Origin: Alphaproteobacteria bacterium
Lineage (GTDB): Bacteria; Pseudomonadota; Alphaproteobacteria; Micropepsales; Micropepsaceae
Reading direction: 5' to 3'
Length of the DNA stretch: 64,000 nt
Assembly: GCA_019247845.1 (NCBI GenBank)
Contig: JAFBAL010000028.1
Location: forward strand, 28,635 to 92,634
Part shown: positions 8,960 to 18,791 of the stretch, in pieces
How positions within the stretch are numbered: position 1 is the first letter of the stretch
Layout of the letters: every line of letters starts with the position of its first letter
Program-made: the position numbers and the translations under genes
The notes under the pieces: model-generated
Databases searched by the model: none
What the model saw: only the letters and a program-made list of their open reading frames with translations
What the model was told of the DNA's origin: nothing

Positions 8960-10083
8960 GCGGCCCGGTCGGCGAGGATCGAGACAAGGCGCTCGCAGTC
9001 GCTGCGATCGGCGACGAAGGCCGAACGCGGCGCGCGGCGCGCCGCATCGCGCATCCGAAGGTAGGCATGCGGCGAAACCGTTTCGAGAAAGGATTCCAGC
9101 TCGCGGGCCGGATCGTCCATCAGCACGCCAAGCCCCAACCGGTCGAGCCAGCGGCCCGTCTCGGTGCGCCTGAGCGCCAGCGGCACGGCGTTGAAGCTTC
9201 CGCCTTCATACAGGCGATTGGGCAGCAGCCATTCCGAGTTCCCGCCCTCCTCGAAATAGTCGATCGCCCAGACGAAATGCACGTTTCGATAGAGCCTTCC
9301 GAGGTCGGCCGGCGCATAGGCGCCGCCGAAGGTCATGGCGGGCACCTGGGCGACCTCGCGGGCGAGATCGCCGAAGACGCCTGCGGCCGGCCGGCCATGG
9401 ATTTCGATGCGAACCAGGTCGGGCCTCTTTCGCGCAAGCCGGCTGAGGATATCGAAGCTGCGGCGGCAGCGGATCATGCCGAACCAGCCGATGCGCCACG
9501 GCGGACCGTCGAGCGGATCGGACTCCGCTTGTTCCGCCGCGTTCAGGAAGAGCAGCTTGTTCTCGACCAGCGCGACCGGCAGAGCGTGCTTCGAAAACTG
9601 TCGCGCCTCGAAATATTCCCGCTGGAAGGCCGGCGAGCTCGTGACCAGCAGATCGGCCTCCCGCATCAAGCCGCGCTCGACCGCCCGCAGAATCCGGCCG
9701 GCGCGACCGGGCGACAGCAGCAGGCGGTGGATATCCAGGACCTCATAAGCGATCGGCAGGTTTCCGCCGCGCGCGCGCCGCAGCGCCCTGGCAACGGCCA
9801 GCATCTCGAGGTTCCTGGCCATCAGGACGTGAACGGGACCCAGGCGCCGCGCCAGCGCTTGCGGGGCCAGCACTTGGCGCAATGTCGCCAGGCTTCTATG
9901 TGCGAACCGCGCATCGAATGTCTGGCCCAGCGCGATCGCGGGAGCGCCTGCGATTTCCGATGGTGGAGGAGCGCCACGCCAGAAGCCCGCGACCACCGCA
10001 TCCATGCCGCCAATGCGAAGCATGCGCAAACGGCGCGCGACCGCAGGATCGTTCAGATCGTGCACCAAATAGGCAACGCGCAT
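8956..10083 (-). CDS. Glycosyltransferase, GT-B fold (GT4-like)
   Basis: Predicted 375-residue glycosyltransferase. MRVAYLVHDLNDPAVARRLRML is a typical GT-B N-terminal Rossmann start. The second half has WRIGWFGMIRCRRSFDILSRLA and the acidic EEGGNSEWLLPNRLYEGGSF, which resembles the donor-binding E-x7-E region of GT4 enzymes. It overlaps the GT2 gene downstream by four bases and is divergent from the deacetylase gene at 10254. A retaining chain-elongation role in the repeat unit is inferred; the sequence is more diverged from textbook GT4 than the GT2 genes are from theirs. Confidence 0.75.
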   Translation of the reverse strand: MRVAYLVHDLNDPAVARRLRMLRIGGMDAVVAGFWRGAPPPSEIAGAPAIALGQTFDARFAHRSLATLRQVLAPQALARRLGPVHVLMARNLEMLAVARALRRARGGNLPIAYEVLDIHRLLLSPGRAGRILRAVERGLMREADLLVTSSPAFQREYFEARQFSKHALPVALVENKLLFLNAAEQAESDPLDGPPWRIGWFGMIRCRRSFDILSRLARKRPDLVRIEIHGRPAAGVFGDLAREVAQVPAMTFGGAYAPADLGRLYRNVHFVWAIDYFEEGGNSEWLLPNRLYEGGSFNAVPLALRRTETGRWLDRLGLGVLMDDPARELESFLETVSPHAYLRMRDAARRAPRSAFVADRSDCERLVSILADRAA

Positions 10084-10253
10084 GCCGATCCGTCGCGTCC
10101 TTCCACTTCAGTCAGCAAACGCACGAGCCTAGGCTTGGTTCGACCGCGTAAACGTGAGCCCGGCTCGATGCCGCCATCGTCGCCTGCGGCTAAACTGCCC
10201 GCAACCAACCGTCACCGCGATGCGTTAGGAAAAGCGCGCGGGAGACAGAGCAA

Positions 10254-11135
10254 GTGCTTGAAATCGTTCGTTCATGGCGTCGAGTGCCAACGCAGAAGTT
10301 CTCTTTGGCGCAATCGCTGGGCTATGCGCCCGACGACCGCCTCCTCATCGTGAACTGCGACGACTTCGGTTCGAGCAGATCCGCCAATCTCGCCATCGAA
10401 CGCTCGCTGCGCGAAGGCGCGGCGACCAGCGCCACCTTGATGGTGCCCTGCCCCTGGGCGCGGTTGGCCGCGAAGTCGAGCAGCGATCTCGACATCGGCG
10501 TCCATCTCACGCTGACCTCGGAATATCCCGCCTATCGCTGGCCCTCGCTCACCGGCGCCGCCTCGCTGCACGACAAGGACGGCTACCTTCCGATGACCAC
10601 CCAGGAAGTGTGGGCGCGCGCCGACCTGGCCGATGTCGAACGCGAATGCGTGGCGCAGATCGACTGCGCGCTCGATTGGGGAATCGACGTGACGCATATC
10701 GACAGCCACATGGACATCCTGCAGCTCGACCGCAACTACTTCGCGGTGTACATGCGCCTGGCCCGCCGCTACGGCCTTCCGGTGCGCCTTTGCCGCTCGT
10801 CCTTCGAGTGGCCGTTCTCGGCGATGAGCCAGTCGAAGCTCGACGAAGCGGGCATCGTGACCACCGACGGCTTCATCGCGCCGCCCTGGGGCGAAGAGGC
10901 ACGCGGCACGCTCTTCCGCCGCGTCCCCAGGATCGCGAGCGGCGTGACCGAGTTCGTGGTGCATCCGGCGGCCGACAGCGAAGAGCTGCGCGCCTACGAC
11001 ACGGAATATGCCGATCTGAGGGTGGCAGACGCGCTGTGCCTGACCGATCCCGCGCTCAAGTCGATGATCGCGGCCTGCGGCATCCGGACGATCGGTTACC
11101 GGCCCTTGCGCGACGCGATGCGCGGCAGGGCCTGA
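10254..11135 (+). CDS. YdjC/ChbG-family carbohydrate deacetylase
   Basis: Predicted 293-residue cytoplasmic metal-dependent deacetylase of the YdjC family (relatives remove N-acetyl groups from chitooligosaccharides or act on sugar intermediates). The metal site signatures are visible: LLIVNCDDFGSSRSAN (DD pair near residue 36), DIGVHLTLTSE and VTHIDSHMDILQ, with the late EFVVHPA. GTG 254-256 of the 10.2 kb region is chosen as start because GGGAGA lies eight bases upstream. The last codons lie in a 19-base repeat that goes on past the stop. Here it probably modifies the exopolysaccharide or recycles its fragments. Confidence 0.88.
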   Translation: MLEIVRSWRRVPTQKFSLAQSLGYAPDDRLLIVNCDDFGSSRSANLAIERSLREGAATSATLMVPCPWARLAAKSSSDLDIGVHLTLTSEYPAYRWPSLTGAASLHDKDGYLPMTTQEVWARADLADVERECVAQIDCALDWGIDVTHIDSHMDILQLDRNYFAVYMRLARRYGLPVRLCRSSFEWPFSAMSQSKLDEAGIVTTDGFIAPPWGEEARGTLFRRVPRIASGVTEFVVHPAADSEELRAYDTEYADLRVADALCLTDPALKSMIAACGIRTIGYRPLRDAMRGRA

Positions 11136-11173
11136 GATGCGCGGCAGGGCCTGAGATGCGAAGCAGGGCCTGA
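11117..11173. repeat. Three tandem 19-bp repeats spanning a stop codon
   Basis: GATGCGCGGCAGGGCCTGA occurs at 11117-11135 and 11136-11154, and with two changes at 11155-11173. The first copy encodes the last residues and stop of the deacetylase gene; each following copy repeats the stop. The third copy also provides the left arm of the hairpin described next. Confidence 0.95.
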
Positions 11174-11190
11174 ATCGCTCCAGGCCCTGC
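11163..11190. terminator. Perfect 10-bp hairpin between convergent genes
   Basis: GCAGGGCCTG (11163-11172), an eight-base loop and CAGGCCCTGC (11181-11190) form a perfect GC-rich stem. It sits between the ends of the rightward deacetylase and the leftward GH16 gene, where a bidirectional terminator is expected. There is no T-run after it, so intrinsic termination is not certain. Confidence 0.55.
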
Positions 11191-11211
11191 CGCACGTGCC
11201 CCAATGCCGCC

Positions 11212-12072
11212 TTACGGCTTGGACGAATAGACCCTGATGTAGTCGACGAACATGTTCGACGGGAACATCGTCGTGCCGTCCACCTTGCCGCCCCAGTTGC
11301 CGCCGAGCGCGAGGTTGACCTCGATGAACATCGGCTTGTGCATGTCCGGCGGCGTCGCGAGCTTGTAGACCTGCTTGCCGTCGAAATACCACGTGATGTA
11401 ATCGGCTTCCCAGTCGCAGGCGTAGGTGTGGTAGTCCTGGCTGGTGTCGGGCACGGTCACCTGCGTGCCGTAGTCCACTTCCTTGCCGTTCTGCTGGCTA
11501 TGCGCGCTAGTGTAGAGCGTGGTGGGCGAGTTGCCGAGGACCTCCATGATGTCGATCTCGGGCGGCCACGAGCCGTCGGCCGGCAACAGCCAGAACGCCG
11601 GCCATACGCCCTGCGTCGTCGGCAGCTTGGCGCGCATCTCGAAGTAGCCGTAGGTCTGGCTGAACGAGTGATAGGAGTTCAGCTCGCCTGACGTGTATTT
11701 GTAGTTGCTGATCAGGCTCTGGATCTTCTTCGGCGCATGGCGGCCCTTCAGGATGAGCTTGCCGTCCTTGGTGGTGGTCCAGGGCTTCACGCCCTGGGTC
11801 AGCGGGAAGTTGGAGTTGATGTACCACTCCTGCTCGCCGTTGTTCTCCAGCGTGTTGCCGGGCCCGTTCAGCGGGTCGTACCAGAAGTCCGTGCCCCAGG
11901 TCCCGGTGTGCCCATCCCACAGGCTCAGCGTGTCGAAATTGTCTTGGAACGTCAGCTTCCCCCCGGCGTTGGCTTCGGTGCCGCACAGGAGTGCGACGGC
12001 GCTGGCCAACAGTGCAGTCGTGATCTTGGTGCGCACGCGCGCGCCTGCCTTCTTCGAGGCGAAGTTTCGCAT
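11212..12072 (-). CDS. Secreted GH16 beta-glucanase-like hydrolase (second copy)
   Basis: Predicted 286-residue exported GH16 enzyme. Signal peptide at about 1-36 (TTALLASAVALLCGTEANA), then SQTYGYFEMRAKLP, PAFWLLP and the catalytic EIDIME at 172-177. I choose ATG 12072 rather than an upstream ATG at 12168, because GAAAGGG lies ideally before it and the signal peptide starts there. It is clearly homologous to the GH16 protein at 3482 over the whole domain. The enzyme probably acts on the polysaccharide made here or on plant or fungal beta-glucans. Confidence 0.9.
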   Translation of the reverse strand: MRNFASKKAGARVRTKITTALLASAVALLCGTEANAGGKLTFQDNFDTLSLWDGHTGTWGTDFWYDPLNGPGNTLENNGEQEWYINSNFPLTQGVKPWTTTKDGKLILKGRHAPKKIQSLISNYKYTSGELNSYHSFSQTYGYFEMRAKLPTTQGVWPAFWLLPADGSWPPEIDIMEVLGNSPTTLYTSAHSQQNGKEVDYGTQVTVPDTSQDYHTYACDWEADYITWYFDGKQVYKLATPPDMHKPMFIEVNLALGGNWGGKVDGTTMFPSNMFVDYIRVYSSKP

Positions 12073-12453
12073 CGACAACCCTTTCTGTTTTTTTCTTGTC
12101 GTCCCAGCCGGGGGACGCGGGTCCAAAAACCGTGCATGCCGGGTTCCATCAACTAAAATTTCTGTCACGATGGAACCAATTCCAAACTACATCGCGACGA
12201 CAAAAAAATTTTCGGCGCAATGCGGGGCGTCATGCCTTGGCGCCGCGAAATGCGGCGCGTCATATCGACACCGAAAACCGTTGCCGGAAGCATGCCGTAG
12301 ACAGTTCCGACCGTTGCTCGCGAACCGTCGCCGCGCACCCCAGTCCGCGGCGATGGCGTCTCATTTGCAGCGGTGGACCCGAACGGACCGGGAATTTGGA
12401 TATCGGGGCGGCGCGGCATAGGATTTTGCCGGAATCCGCGACTCCGGGGGATC
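12073..12453. promoter_or_regulatory. Divergent intergenic region with a spaced 15-bp direct repeat
   Basis: This 381-base gap separates the leftward GH16 gene from the first Asp-box propeller gene. AATGCGGGGCGTCAT (12219-12233) and AATGCGGCGCGTCAT (12249-12263) differ at one base and start exactly 30 bases apart, three helical turns, which suggests a paired binding site. AT-rich runs (12077-12092 and near 12211) flank it. I see no small gene in this gap. Confidence 0.4.
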
Positions 12454-15400
12454 ATGACCAGCTCATTCCGCATACGTGCATTTCTGCTGTCGACGGCGCT
12501 GATCGGAGCATCAGCCGCATTGGCACTGGCACCACCCAAAAACTCCGCGGCCAAGACCGCCCCGGCGCAAGCCGTGACGAGCTTTCCTGTCAACCCAAGC
12601 GTGTTCAAGGCGCTGCAATGGCGCGGCATCGGTCCCTATCGCGGCGGGCGCGCGCTCGCGGTCGCGGGCATTCCGGGCGACGCCTATACCTATTACTTCG
12701 GCGCGGTGGCGGGCGGCGTGTTCAAGACGACGGATGGCGGCGCGACTTGGCAGCCGCTGACCGATCACACGCCGATCTCGTCGGTCGGCGCCATGGCGGT
12801 CGCGCCTTCCAATCGCAACGTCATCTATGTCGGAACCGGCGAGGCGGCGCCGCGCGGCGACATGACGATCGGCGACGGCGTCTACAAGTCGACCGACGGC
12901 GGCAAGACCTGGAACAGCGTCGGGCTGAAGGACACCCGCCAGATCGGCGCGCTCGTCGTCGACCCCAACGACCCCAACATCGTGCTGGTCGCGGCTTTGG
13001 GCCATGCCTTCGGGCCCAACAAGGACCGCGGCGTGTTCCGCACCACCGACGGCGGCAAGACCTGGAACAAGGTCCTGTATAAGGACGACCAGACCGGCGC
13101 CATCGACGTGAGCTTCGATCCGCACGATTCCAAGATCGTCTATGCGGCGCTGTGGCAGGCGCGGCGCCTGCCTTGGAACTTCTCGAGCGGCGGGCCGGGC
13201 AGCGGCCTCTACCGTTCGACCGACGGCGGCGTCACCTGGACGCATTTGACGGGCAACGGCCTTCCGGGCGGCATCCTCGGCCGCATCCACGTCTCGGTGT
13301 CGGGCGCGGATTCCAAGCGCGTCTATGCGATGGTCGAGGCGGCGCAAGGCGGACTCTTCCGCTCCGACGATGGGGGCGATCACTGGCGGCGCGTCAGCGA
13401 CGACGGCCGCCTGACCCAGCGCGCCTGGTATTTCTCGACCATCCTGGCGGACCCGAAGGACGCCAACACGCTCTACGCCGAGAACACAGGCCTCTATCGT
13501 TCGACCGACGGCGGCAAGAGCTTCAACCTGCTGCCGGCGCGGCACGGCGACCATCACGGCATCTGGATCGACCCCACCAACACCAGCCGCATCATCGAAT
13601 CCAGCGACGGCGGCGCCTCGATCACCTACGACCGCGGCAAGACCTGGACGAGCCAGGACAACCAGCCGACGGCACAGTTCTATCACGTCGCCGTCGACAA
13701 CCGCTTCCCCTACTTCCTCTACGGCGCGCAGCAGGACAATTCGAACCTGGCCGTCGCCAGCCGCGACGACGAAGGCGCGATCACCGACAAGGACTGGTAC
13801 AATGCAGGCGGCGGCGAATGCGGCTTCGTCATCGCCGATCCACGCGACGCGCAGATCATCTATTCGACGGCCGAGAACTTCATCGTCCGCTTCGACCGCC
13901 ACACCTATCAGGACCGCGTGATCTCCGTCTGGCCGGTGGACGCCTCGGGCCATGCGGCCAAGGACCTCGATCACCGCTTCAACTGGACCTCGCCGCTGGC
14001 GATGTCGCCGTTCAATGCCGACACGCTCTATTACGGCATGGAAAAGCTCTACAAGACGACGAACGACGGCTCGAGCTGGACGGCGATCAGCGGCGATCTC
14101 ACCCGCAACGACAAGTCCAAGCAGCAGGCTTCGGGCGGCCCGATCACCAAGGACATCACCAGCGTCGAGTATTATGACACCATCTTCGCCATCGCCGAGT
14201 CGCCTTTGAAGAAGGGCATGCTGTGGGTCGGCACCGACGACGGGCTGGTGCAGCTTTCGTCCAACGGCGGCGGCAGCTGGAGCAACGTGACGCCCAAGGC
14301 GATGCCCGAATGGGGCACCGTCAGCATGATCGAGCCGTCGCGCTATGACGCCGGCACGGCCTATGTCGCGGTCGACCGCCACAAGCTCGACGACACCAAG
14401 GCTTACGTCTTCAAGACCGGCGACGCGGGCAAGACCTGGACGCGCATCGATGCCGGCTTGCCCGACGGCTCCTGGGTGCATGCCGTGCGCGAGGACACGC
14501 AGACGCGCGGCCTGCTCTATGCCGCGACCGAGACCGGCGTCTTCGTGTCCTTCGACGACGGCGGGCATTGGCAGAGCCTGCAGCTCAACATGCCGCGCTC
14601 GCCGGTGCACGACCTGGTCGTCAAGGGCGACGATCTCGCGGTCGCCACCCACGGCCGCGCGTTCTGGATCCTCGACGACGTGACGCCGCTGCGTCAGGTC
14701 GCGGCCGCGCAGACGGCGTCCGACGTCTATCTCTATACGCCGGAAACGGGCTATCGCCTCTATTACCCCGACCAGGTCGATATGCGCCCGCCGGTGGGTG
14801 AGAACCCGCCGTCCGGAATCCTGATCGACTATTACCTGCCGTCGAAGCCCATCGCGGCGCTGACGATGGACATCGTCGACGCCAAGGGGCAGCTGGTGCG
14901 GCACCTGACCAGCGTCAAGTCCAACAAGCAGGAGCAGCCGCCCGAATGGCCCGACCAGGTGCATCCGACGGACACCTTGCCGACCGAGCCAGGCATGAAC
15001 CGCTTCGTCTGGAACCTGCGCTATGACGATCCGGCGCAGATCGCGGGCGCGTTCTATGCCGGGCTGCCGCCGCGCGGCCCGATCGCGCTGCCCGGCAAGT
15101 ACACGGTGACGCTCATCACTCAGGGCCATACCCAGACGGTGCCGCTGACCATCAGCGCCGATCCGCGCGTCAAGGGACCGTCGACCGGGTTGCAGCAGAA
15201 GTTCGCGCTCGCGATGGAGGTCTATCACGACCAGGACGCGCTGCATCGCGCGGTGAACGACATCCGGTCTGTCAAGGCGGAGATCGCCACGAACCTCAAG
15301 AAGCCGAACGGCCCGGCGCTGTCCGCGGAAGGCCAGCCGCTCCTGACCTCCATCTCGCAGGTCGAATCCGAGCTCATGCAGGTGAACATCAAGGGGTCGG

Positions 15401-15612
15401 AAGCGAACCTGAACTTCCCCGGCCGGCTCAACGAGCAGATCTATTCCTTCGCCGGCCTGCTCGACGATTCCGACACGCCGCCCAATGCGCAAGAGATCGA
15501 GACCTATAAGAGCTACCACGCGCAGCTTGCGGCGCAATTGTCGGCCTGGAACACCTTGAAGACGTCCAAGCTCGCCGCGTTCCGTCAGCATGCAGGAAAG
15601 GCGTCGCATTGA
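12454..15612 (+). CDS. Exported Asp-box (BNR/VPS10-like) beta-propeller protein, copy 1
   Basis: Predicted 1,052-residue exported protein. After a signal peptide (FLLSTALIGASAALALA) come about ten Asp-box motifs such as TTDGGATW, STDGGKTW, TTDGGKTW and SDDGGDHW over residues 60-740, typical of two stacked VPS10/BNR propellers. An Ig-like segment follows (NRFVWNLRYDDP ... LPGKYTVTLITQG) and a helical C-terminus. Relatives are annotated as glycosyl hydrolases, but no glycosidase residues are evident, so binding or an unknown function is equally likely. The start at 12454 follows a GGGGG; upstream in-frame sequence is not family-like. It overlaps the next paralogue by four bases. Confidence 0.85.
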   Translation: MTSSFRIRAFLLSTALIGASAALALAPPKNSAAKTAPAQAVTSFPVNPSVFKALQWRGIGPYRGGRALAVAGIPGDAYTYYFGAVAGGVFKTTDGGATWQPLTDHTPISSVGAMAVAPSNRNVIYVGTGEAAPRGDMTIGDGVYKSTDGGKTWNSVGLKDTRQIGALVVDPNDPNIVLVAALGHAFGPNKDRGVFRTTDGGKTWNKVLYKDDQTGAIDVSFDPHDSKIVYAALWQARRLPWNFSSGGPGSGLYRSTDGGVTWTHLTGNGLPGGILGRIHVSVSGADSKRVYAMVEAAQGGLFRSDDGGDHWRRVSDDGRLTQRAWYFSTILADPKDANTLYAENTGLYRSTDGGKSFNLLPARHGDHHGIWIDPTNTSRIIESSDGGASITYDRGKTWTSQDNQPTAQFYHVAVDNRFPYFLYGAQQDNSNLAVASRDDEGAITDKDWYNAGGGECGFVIADPRDAQIIYSTAENFIVRFDRHTYQDRVISVWPVDASGHAAKDLDHRFNWTSPLAMSPFNADTLYYGMEKLYKTTNDGSSWTAISGDLTRNDKSKQQASGGPITKDITSVEYYDTIFAIAESPLKKGMLWVGTDDGLVQLSSNGGGSWSNVTPKAMPEWGTVSMIEPSRYDAGTAYVAVDRHKLDDTKAYVFKTGDAGKTWTRIDAGLPDGSWVHAVREDTQTRGLLYAATETGVFVSFDDGGHWQSLQLNMPRSPVHDLVVKGDDLAVATHGRAFWILDDVTPLRQVAAAQTASDVYLYTPETGYRLYYPDQVDMRPPVGENPPSGILIDYYLPSKPIAALTMDIVDAKGQLVRHLTSVKSNKQEQPPEWPDQVHPTDTLPTEPGMNRFVWNLRYDDPAQIAGAFYAGLPPRGPIALPGKYTVTLITQGHTQTVPLTISADPRVKGPSTGLQQKFALAMEVYHDQDALHRAVNDIRSVKAEIATNLKKPNGPALSAEGQPLLTSISQVESELMQVNIKGSEANLNFPGRLNEQIYSFAGLLDDSDTPPNAQEIETYKSYHAQLAAQLSAWNTLKTSKLAAFRQHAGKASH

Positions 15613-18600
15613 AGTCGATATCGTGGGTCGCGGCAGCGGCCTTGGTCGTTGCAACCGGCGCGGCCCTGGCAGCGCCTGCCGATCCCTCGCTGTATGGCGA
15701 CATGCATTGGCGGCTCGTCGGGCCGTTCCGCGCCGGCTGGGCGACCTTCGTCGAAGGCGTGCCGGCCAAGCCGGACCGCTTCTATTTCGGCACCGCCGGC
15801 GGCAGCGTCTGGCGGACGGATGACGCGGGGGGCACATGGCAGCCGCTCTTCGAACACGGCCCTTCGGCCACGATCGGCGCCCTGGCGATCGCGCCGTCCG
15901 ATCCGAACACCTTATATATAGGAACCGGCCAACCGGAGCCGCGCTATGACGTGGCCGCCGGCATGGGCGTGTTCAAATCGACTGACGGCGGCGCGCACTG
16001 GACGCCGCTCGGGCTTCAAAACACCCGCTACATCGGCGACATCTGGGTCGATCCCAAGAACCCGAACGTCGTGCTGGTCGCAGCCCAGGGACATTTCTTC
16101 GGACCGAGTCCCGACCGCGGTCTCTATCGCTCGATGGACGGCGGCAAGACCTGGTCCCACGTCTTGAAGCTTGGCGACTGGACCGGCGCTGTCGATATCG
16201 CGAGCGATCCCAGGAACCCGAAGCTCCTTTTCGCATCGACCTGGGAAGCCAGGCAGTATCCCTGGCTCAGCTACTTCACGCCGATCACCGGCTCCGGCAG
16301 CGCCGTCTACAAATCGGCCGACGGCGGCGCGAGCTGGCACAAGCTTTCCGGCGGCGGCTGGCCCGCGGGCCCGCTCGGCCGCATCGGCCTTGCCGTCACG
16401 CATATGGGCAAGGCGACGCGCATCTATGCGACCGTGGATTCGGAGAAGTCCGGCGGCATGTACCGCTCGGACGACGGCGGCGCGCGCTGGCAAAAGGTCG
16501 ACGACGCCGAAGCCGTGTCGAACTGGTATTTCAGCCGGCTGGCGGTGGCGCCGAACGATCCGAACACGGTCTATACAGTCGGCCAGTCGATCCATCGCTG
16601 CACCGAAGGCGGCAAGCATTGCGAGATCGTGCGCGGCTCGCCCGGCGGCGACGACTATCACCACATCTGGATCAACCCGCTGCATACCGACCACATGATC
16701 ACGGGATCGGATCAGGGCGCGGCCGTCAGCGTGAACGGCGGCGCGACCTGGAGCAGCTGGTACAATCAGCCGACGGGACAGTTCTATCATCTCGCGGCCG
16801 ACAATCGCTTTCCCTATTGGATCTATTCCGGCCAACAGGACAGCGGCACGGTGGGCATCGCCAGCCGCAGCGATTATGGCCAGCTCACGTTCCGCGACTG
16901 GCATCCGGTCGGCGGCGACGAGCGCGACTACGACATCCCCGATCCGGCCGACCCGATGATCGTCTATGGCTCGGGGCTTGGCGGGCGCATCAGCAAATGG
17001 GACGCCCGCACCGGCCAGGTCTCCGACGTGACGCCGTGGCCCGAACAGAACTATGGGCGGCGCCCGACCACGACCAAGTACCGTTACATGTGGATGACGC
17101 CACTGGAAAGCTCGCGCACCGGTCCCGCGTCGCTCTATCTGGGCGGACAGGTGGTGTTCCGCAGCCAGGACCAGGGCGCGAGCTGGCAGACGATCAGCGG
17201 CGACCTGACGGGCAAGACCACGGACGCCAAGAACTGCGACGGCGACGTGTCGCTCGCCGACGCGAAACCTTGCGGCTATGGCGTGATCTCGGCCATCGCG
17301 CCCTCGCCGCGCCAGGCGGACGAGATCTGGGTGGGGACCGACGACGGCCTGATCCAGGTCACCCGCGACGGCGGCGCGCATTGGAGCAACGTCACGCCGA
17401 CCGCGATCGCGACGTGGGCGAAGGTAGCTTCGGTCGATCTTTCCAGCACGACCGACGGCACCGCCTATGTGGCCGTGGACGGACATCGCATCGACGACTT
17501 TCAGCCGCATGTGCTGCGCACCAAGGACTACGGCGCCAGCTGGCAGGAGGTCGACAACGGCCTGCCGCGCGATCACTTCGTCGACGTCGTCCGCGCCGAT
17601 CCGGTGCAGCCGGGCCTGATCTATGCCGGAACCGACGACGGCGTCTTCGTGTCGTTCGACGACGGCGACGACTGGCAGCCGCTGCAGGCGAACCTGCCGA
17701 CGGCCTGGGTCACCGACCTGCTCGTCCATGATGGCGATCTGATCGCTTCGACCATGGGACGCGCCATCTGGACATTGGACGACGTCGCGCCGTTGCGGCA
17801 GATCGCGAGCGGCGCGGGCGGATCGGACGCGCTCCTGTTCAAACCGGCGAACGCGTTTCGGGTGCATCCGAACAACAATCACGACACGCCGCTGCCCCCG
17901 GAAACGCCGGCGGGCGAGAACCCGCCCGCGGGCGCGATCGTCGACTACTGGCTGGGCGCGAACACGACGGGCGCCGTGACGCTCACGATCCAGGACAGCA
18001 GCGGAAACGTCGTGCGCCGCGTCTCGAGCGCAGAGCCGGCCGAACAGCCCGATGTCGAGCTCTATTTCGCGAAAGCCTGGACAAGGCCGCCGCAACAGCT
18101 TTCCGCCGCGCCCGGCCAGCACAGGTTCGTATGGAACCTGCGCTATCCGCGGCCGCATGCGCTGCGTTTCGGCTACAGCATCGCCGCCATATGGGGCCAC
18201 GACACGCCGATCGAGCCCGACGGACCCTATGTCCTGCCCGGCGACTACACGGTCGTGCTCGACGCGAACGGCAGGCGCTTCACCGCGCCGCTGCACGTCG
18301 ACGAAGACCCGCGCGTGACGGTCGGCGCTGAGGGCCTGAAAGCCTCGCTCGACCTGTCGCGGAAGATCGAGGCCGGCCTTGTCGAAGCCGACGCGGCCTC
18401 GCGCGACAAGGCTGCGACCCTGAAGCTGCTCGACGCGCGCTTCCCCGCGACCGGCGACAAGCACGACGAGAAGACGCGCGCGCTCGCGGCCAAGCTCCGC
18501 GAGAAGCCGGCCGCCGGGCAGCCGACGTTCGAGTCCACGGCGGGCGCGCTGGCCGGGGTCGAGCACGCGCTCGAATCCGCCGACGTGGCGCCGACCGCCA

Positions 18601-18791
18601 TCCAGCAGCAGGTCGTGACGGATGCACTCGCCAAGCTGGACCAGGCCAAGCGCGATTGGGCGGCGGCGAAGAGCGGCACGCTCGTGGAATTGAACGCGGC
18701 GCTGGCGCAGGCCGGCGAAAGGCCTATCGAGCCCAGCGCGGCCGATCTCAGCCACGCCGCGTCGTCCGACGGCGGCGAGGACCTGCCCTGA
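15609..18791 (+). CDS. Exported Asp-box (BNR/VPS10-like) beta-propeller protein, copy 2
   Basis: Predicted 1,060-residue exported paralogue of the genes on both sides. The TTG at 15609 overlaps the stop of copy 1 and is preceded by AGGAAAGG; the signal peptide is WVAAAALVVATGAALA. It keeps the order of copy 1: MHWRLVGPFRAG, Asp boxes (SADGGASW, SDDGGARW, TRDGGAHW), ILYAGTDDGVFVSFDDG-like block (here LIYAGTDDGVFVSFDDG), then the Ig-like GQHRFVWNLRYP and PGDYTVVLDANG. The C-terminal 150 residues are rich in Ala, Lys and Glu and likely helical. Translationally coupled on both sides. Function unknown beyond an exported propeller. Confidence 0.85.
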   Translation: MKSISWVAAAALVVATGAALAAPADPSLYGDMHWRLVGPFRAGWATFVEGVPAKPDRFYFGTAGGSVWRTDDAGGTWQPLFEHGPSATIGALAIAPSDPNTLYIGTGQPEPRYDVAAGMGVFKSTDGGAHWTPLGLQNTRYIGDIWVDPKNPNVVLVAAQGHFFGPSPDRGLYRSMDGGKTWSHVLKLGDWTGAVDIASDPRNPKLLFASTWEARQYPWLSYFTPITGSGSAVYKSADGGASWHKLSGGGWPAGPLGRIGLAVTHMGKATRIYATVDSEKSGGMYRSDDGGARWQKVDDAEAVSNWYFSRLAVAPNDPNTVYTVGQSIHRCTEGGKHCEIVRGSPGGDDYHHIWINPLHTDHMITGSDQGAAVSVNGGATWSSWYNQPTGQFYHLAADNRFPYWIYSGQQDSGTVGIASRSDYGQLTFRDWHPVGGDERDYDIPDPADPMIVYGSGLGGRISKWDARTGQVSDVTPWPEQNYGRRPTTTKYRYMWMTPLESSRTGPASLYLGGQVVFRSQDQGASWQTISGDLTGKTTDAKNCDGDVSLADAKPCGYGVISAIAPSPRQADEIWVGTDDGLIQVTRDGGAHWSNVTPTAIATWAKVASVDLSSTTDGTAYVAVDGHRIDDFQPHVLRTKDYGASWQEVDNGLPRDHFVDVVRADPVQPGLIYAGTDDGVFVSFDDGDDWQPLQANLPTAWVTDLLVHDGDLIASTMGRAIWTLDDVAPLRQIASGAGGSDALLFKPANAFRVHPNNNHDTPLPPETPAGENPPAGAIVDYWLGANTTGAVTLTIQDSSGNVVRRVSSAEPAEQPDVELYFAKAWTRPPQQLSAAPGQHRFVWNLRYPRPHALRFGYSIAAIWGHDTPIEPDGPYVLPGDYTVVLDANGRRFTAPLHVDEDPRVTVGAEGLKASLDLSRKIEAGLVEADAASRDKAATLKLLDARFPATGDKHDEKTRALAAKLREKPAAGQPTFESTAGALAGVEHALESADVAPTAIQQQVVTDALAKLDQAKRDWAAAKSGTLVELNAALAQAGERPIEPSAADLSHAASSDGGEDLP

